Below, one piece after another: positions 6,375 through 8,919 of a stretch of DNA of 8,919 nucleotides (positions within the stretch are counted from its first letter, which is position 1; every line of letters begins with the position of its first letter). This stretch comes from an uncultured Streptococcus sp. (GTDB lineage Bacteria > Bacillota > Bacilli > Lactobacillales > Streptococcaceae). The notes under the pieces were generated by a model, which did no database searches, had not been told where the DNA came from, and worked only from the letters and a program-made list of their open reading frames with translations. Position numbers and translations under genes: made by a program. The stretch lies in the NCBI RefSeq assembly GCF_905372115.1, contig NZ_CAJPNR010000064.1, positions 1 through 8,919 of the forward strand, given 5' to 3'.

Positions 6375-6466
6375 AGAACAATCCCAAACTCCATCATATT
6401 TTTCTTCAATGATTTTTTTAGCGAGGTTGCAGTTTCAATTTCTGTTTTAGTATTATCTATTGTCAT
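6371..6466 (-). pseudogene. Short upstream frame: probable N-terminal part of the nuclease before an A7 frameshift
   Basis: ATG 6464-6466 follows an excellent SD (AGAAGGAG, 6477-6484) by 10 bases and opens a 31-codon frame, MTIDNTKTEIETATSLKK and so on, ending TGA at 6371-6373. At 6413-6419 (A7 on the - strand) the reading is CTA AAA AAA TCA. One base back, the frame continues as ATC ATT GAA GAA, giving IIEEKYDGVWDCS fused to the nuclease at 6374. The short frame's own ending after the A-tract (SLKKNMMEFGIVL) looks less protein-like than the alternative. Options are a one-base loss from A8, phase variation, programmed -1 frameshifting, or a real leader peptide coupled by ATGA. Confidence 0.65.
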
Positions 6467-6476
6467 AATCTATTTT

Positions 6477-6484
6477 CTCCTTCT
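6477..6484 (-). promoter_or_regulatory. Strong ribosome binding site for the nuclease locus
   Basis: AGAAGGAG on the - strand, 10 bases before ATG 6466. Its quality is the main reason to place translation start at 6466 rather than at the SD-poor ATG 6374. Confidence 0.7.
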
Positions 6485-6501
6485 AATTATATACAAATTT
6501 T

Positions 6502-7305
6502 TCAAATAAATAAAAACTCCCTAATCAAATCAACTACCTGTTCATTTTGTGGTAAGGAAGAATGGTGGGCATCCTTACCTTCGATGACGACCTCTCTGTG
6601 TGAAGCAATCTTTCCTTCGTAAATCAAGCTCCCAGCCTCTACACTGCTTTTATGGACAATTCCGTCACCGTCTCGGAAAAAGATTCCCAAAATAGACAAA
6701 TGCTGCAGCTTCTTAGGAAGTTTTCCCTGATTGGCTACAAAGTCATCTAACATCTCAACTCGATGATTAAGATTTTTCTTGTTCAGATTATAAGGACTGC
6801 CGATAGTCAGGAGCTTTTCCATCTCCAACCCAGAATGGTTTGCAAGGTATTGCTGCAGGAATACTGTATAAATTAGACCACCGTTAGAATGCCCCAGCGC
6901 CTTAAAGCTGTTAAAAGAATACTTCTCTCGCAAGGCAGTCAAGACAGCGTCAAACATGGCCGCCTGTTTCTTGATATTTTCATAACCATCACGATTATTT
7001 TGAAATCCAACCACAAAAATGGGTTTTCTGTCCTTCCGCTTCAAATGCCCTCGATAAGTCATATGTCCGTCATTCCAAATTTTAATACGGAGCAAACTAT
7101 GACGCGGATGCTGATTGCGGTTGAGCTTTTTAACCATTCGATTAAAACGATTCTCAGTCGCAGAACTACCTGGAATCATGATAATAGGACGTATTTCGAC
7201 CTTGCTGGCAGGAAGATGAGAAATAGGGTGGGAAGGCAGCTTATTCAATAATTTTTGAAAGGTTTTAGCAAGTCGATGAATTAATTGAGTCAAAAAAGGC
7301 TTCAT
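6502..7305 (-). CDS. DUF915-like alpha/beta hydrolase
   Basis: A 267-aa alpha/beta-hydrolase-fold protein of the type often annotated as DUF915 in streptococci and lactobacilli; the substrate is unknown. IIMIPGSSATE (41-51) is the oxyanion-loop strand, and GHSNGG (138-143) is the nucleophile elbow with Ser140. GDGIV (213-217, D212 or D214) and DAHHSSL (245-251, H247/H248) supply the likely Asp and His of the triad. The N-terminus is basic and amphipathic (MKPFLTQLIHRLAKTF) with no clear signal peptide. ATG 7305 is preferred because SD GGAG (7312-7315) is 6 bases upstream; the longer TTG start at 7344 would begin inside a terminator hairpin. The upstream terminator makes it a separate unit from the phosphoesterase, and the nuclease starts only 35 bases after its stop, so those two may be co-transcribed. 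Composition is closer to core genes than either neighbour on the right side. Confidence 0.88.
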   Translation of the reverse strand: MKPFLTQLIHRLAKTFQKLLNKLPSHPISHLPASKVEIRPIIMIPGSSATENRFNRMVKKLNRNQHPRHSLLRIKIWNDGHMTYRGHLKRKDRKPIFVVGFQNNRDGYENIKKQAAMFDAVLTALREKYSFNSFKALGHSNGGLIYTVFLQQYLANHSGLEMEKLLTIGSPYNLNKKNLNHRVEMLDDFVANQGKLPKKLQHLSILGIFFRDGDGIVHKSSVEAGSLIYEGKIASHREVVIEGKDAHHSSLPQNEQVVDLIREFLFI

Positions 7306-7311
7306 TCTAGT

Positions 7312-7315
7312 CTCC
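7312..7315 (-). promoter_or_regulatory. Ribosome binding site of the hydrolase gene
   Basis: GGAG on the - strand, 6 bases before ATG 7305. It selects this start over the ATG nine bases further upstream (7317), for which the GGAG lies inside the coding sequence. Confidence 0.6.
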
Positions 7316-7335
7316 ATATCTGAATCTGATGTTTC

Positions 7336-7371
7336 CAAAAACAAGCCACATACCGGATTTATGTAGCTTGT
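7336..7371 (-). terminator. Rho-independent terminator of the phosphoesterase gene
   Basis: On the - strand ACAAGCTACAT (7361-7371) pairs with ATGTGGCTTGT (7341-7351, one G-U wobble) across a 9-base loop, and the stem runs into a T-run (7337-7341). It sits about 55 bases after the phosphoesterase stop and 30 bases before the hydrolase start. No good hydrolase promoter is visible behind it. Confidence 0.85.
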
Positions 7372-7425
7372 TATTTTCTCTTTGAAAGAAATATGCTAAA
7401 TTACTTTATTTCTTAATTACATTAT

Positions 7426-8919
7426 TTAACTTAAATTGCTTTCTATCCGAAACATTTTTTCTTTAGGTTTATCTTCCCCTAATAATTGATTATTAAAAAA
7501 ATTAGCCATTGGAAGAAAAAAGTCCAAATCTAAATGCTTTCCATTAACGACTGGTATTTTTAACTCAATATTTCCAATTTTAATAGAAGAGTTTTTTCCT
7601 TGAAGGGATTTTATAGTTACTATTTCATCTAAATTAATTTCTGGTATATTCTTAATAGTTGAAAATACCATTGATTGACGAACTATGTCGTAAACATTTA
7701 CTTTACGCATACTCTTTAGAAGATGAGTTCGAGCGTTATAAGCGTATCCTGAAACAAGTAAAGCAGTAAAAAAATCAAATGGATTCTCTTGGTAACCTTT
7801 TTCTAATACATCAATTGCTGCTTCAACAGCTAATTTTGAATGATAAAGTTGCCATCCTAACGCATCTGAATAACCTGCGTTCCCTGCAAATTCGTTTTTT
7901 ATTTGAGCTATTTCCTTTTTTACTCGTTGAATATAGTCTTCGCTATTTTTCATATAAGCAGAAATAGCACGTTTGTTACCAAAGTTTCCTGCTCTTCTAA
8001 ATCCGTAGCGTCTAACTTTTAGAGAAGTTTCTGCATTATCATTATTTTCTTGATATATCGCTGAAAAATCTGTAAAAACACTTAACGAACTATTTATATC
8101 AATTAAACTATAAAGCTTTTCAGTAGGGACTAATAATCCAAAAGAAGCTAAAGTAAGTTCTTGAAACCATTTCTCATTTTGGTAATCAGCTTGTACAGCA
8201 ATTGAATTCCAGTAATGAACATCACGATGCGTATGTCCACTAATTAACCAATATCTGTTATCTGGCTCAGGCTTATAAATACTAGGATAGGGGGGTTCTT
8301 CTTTTGGGAATAAAGCAAGAGTCTGCCACCAAGAATCTATTGCGTTTTCAGCGAGTGAATCCATCGGCCAGTGTGTTACTATGAATAGTGATTCGTTTTT
8401 ATTTAATCTAGTAATTCTCTTATTTGCAAAATCACACCAGTCTTTATTAAGTTTTTTAAGAGTTTCTATATCGAAATTTTTAACTTGAGTGCAATCTGGT
8501 ACGCGGTTTTCTAAGTCTTTGATTGTTGCAGTTAATAACCAATTTGAATCATTTTCATCAATGTATTCAAATAAGTCATAAACATCTGCTATGCGATTCA
8601 GGTCTAGGACTGTATAATTTAAATTAGTGAAGCCAGTATCTCCGATAAATACCAAATCACCTATCTTGTACTCTCTACCAGTAAGGAGAAGGCGACAGAA
8701 TTTATTTCTCTCTGTTGCCATTGAAGCTTGCTCAATACATTCAACCCATGTTCTCTTTTTATCTGAATAAGTCCAATAATCGTGATTTCCTAAAACTACA
8801 AAAGATGTAATCTGAGCTTTTTCAAGAATTTGTATGAAATCAAGCGTCTCAAAGAAATCATCAAAAAAATCTCCAGCTAAAACAAAAATATTTCCTTCTC
8901 TGTTTGAATATAGTAAATC
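7426..8919 (-). CDS. Calcineurin-like metallophosphoesterase with long C-terminal extension, 5' partial
   Basis: The frame stays open to the right edge, so the ATG at 8721 is internal and the gene starts outside the window. The 497 visible residues contain four of the five metallophosphoesterase motifs, numbered from the window edge: GDFFD (16-20, metal-bridging Asp), GNHD (44-47), H183 in VTHWPM and GHTH (228-231). The first motif (DxH) must lie just beyond the edge. The enzyme should use two metals to hydrolyse phosphoesters; the substrate cannot be told. After the catalytic domain (to about 290) comes a roughly 200-residue, largely helical extension (YIQRVKKEIAQIKNEF, WQLYHSKLAVEAAIDVLEKG, TALLVSGYAYNARTHLL) ending in a beta-rich tail that I do not recognise. 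No signal peptide is visible. The gene is AT-rich compared with the left-hand operon, which suggests accessory origin. A terminator follows the stop. Confidence 0.87.
   Translation of the reverse strand, partial: DLLYSNREGNIFVLAGDFFDDFFETLDFIQILEKAQITSFVVLGNHDYWTYSDKKRTWVECIEQASMATERNKFCRLLLTGREYKIGDLVFIGDTGFTNLNYTVLDLNRIADVYDLFEYIDENDSNWLLTATIKDLENRVPDCTQVKNFDIETLKKLNKDWCDFANKRITRLNKNESLFIVTHWPMDSLAENAIDSWWQTLALFPKEEPPYPSIYKPEPDNRYWLISGHTHRDVHYWNSIAVQADYQNEKWFQELTLASFGLLVPTEKLYSLIDINSSLSVFTDFSAIYQENNDNAETSLKVRRYGFRRAGNFGNKRAISAYMKNSEDYIQRVKKEIAQIKNEFAGNAGYSDALGWQLYHSKLAVEAAIDVLEKGYQENPFDFFTALLVSGYAYNARTHLLKSMRKVNVYDIVRQSMVFSTIKNIPEINLDEIVTIKSLQGKNSSIKIGNIELKIPVVNGKHLDLDFFLPMANFFNNQLLGEDKPKEKMFRIESNLS

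Noticed and set aside
6486..6491. Perfect TATAAT (- strand) upstream of the nuclease as its promoter
   Set aside because: The resulting transcript would begin inside the SD, and the -35 region is poor; likely AT-rich chance.
7306..7344. Longer hydrolase starting at TTG 7344
   Set aside because: It would begin inside the terminator hairpin and has no SD; ATG 7305 has GGAG at a good distance.
8719..8721. ATG 8721 as the start of the phosphoesterase
   Set aside because: The GDxxD and GNHD motifs lie upstream in the same open frame, so the start is beyond the window.

Overview
The window looks like the replication-terminus region of a Streptococcus chromosome, probably an oral mitis/sanguinis-type species. 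The evidence is the 356-residue single-recombinase XerS, a recognisable difSL recombination site directly upstream of it, and an E2 / lipoyl-domain E3 / lipoate ligase gene order. As I remember the pneumococcal chromosome, xerS there also lies next to the same lipoate ligase and aco/pdh-type genes. Base composition, Shine-Dalgarno sequences and promoters all fit a low-GC Firmicute.

Left part (1-3799, + strand): the 3' end of a 2-oxoacid dehydrogenase complex operon. It holds the E2 acyltransferase (cut by the window edge), a dihydrolipoamide dehydrogenase (E3) carrying its own N-terminal lipoyl domain, and a lipoate-protein ligase that would charge that domain with lipoate. E1 alpha and beta are expected just outside the window. 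A hairpin lies in the short gap between the E3 gene and lplA.

Middle (3800-4640): a separately promoted gene of unknown function, weakly SseB-like, followed by a strong bidirectional terminator shared with the convergent xerS gene.

Xer module (4635-5786): xerS on the - strand with a near-consensus promoter. Its -35 box lies inside difSL, and a perfect 12-bp palindrome fills the promoter spacer, so site binding and xerS expression could be linked.

Right part (5814-8919, - strand): accessory-looking, partly very AT-rich genes. Going upstream from dif these are (1) a toxin-like DNA/RNA non-specific endonuclease whose N-terminal part is in another frame, joined at an A7 tract that is also a textbook -1 slippery heptamer; (2) a DUF915-like alpha/beta hydrolase; and (3) a metallophosphoesterase running off the window, with a long unrecognised C-terminal extension. 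A rho-independent terminator separates (3) from (2).

Genes left of the terminator read rightward and genes right of it read leftward, as expected where the two replichores meet at dif. I see no tRNA, rRNA, CRISPR array or insertion sequence, and no gene-free stretch longer than about 120 bases.
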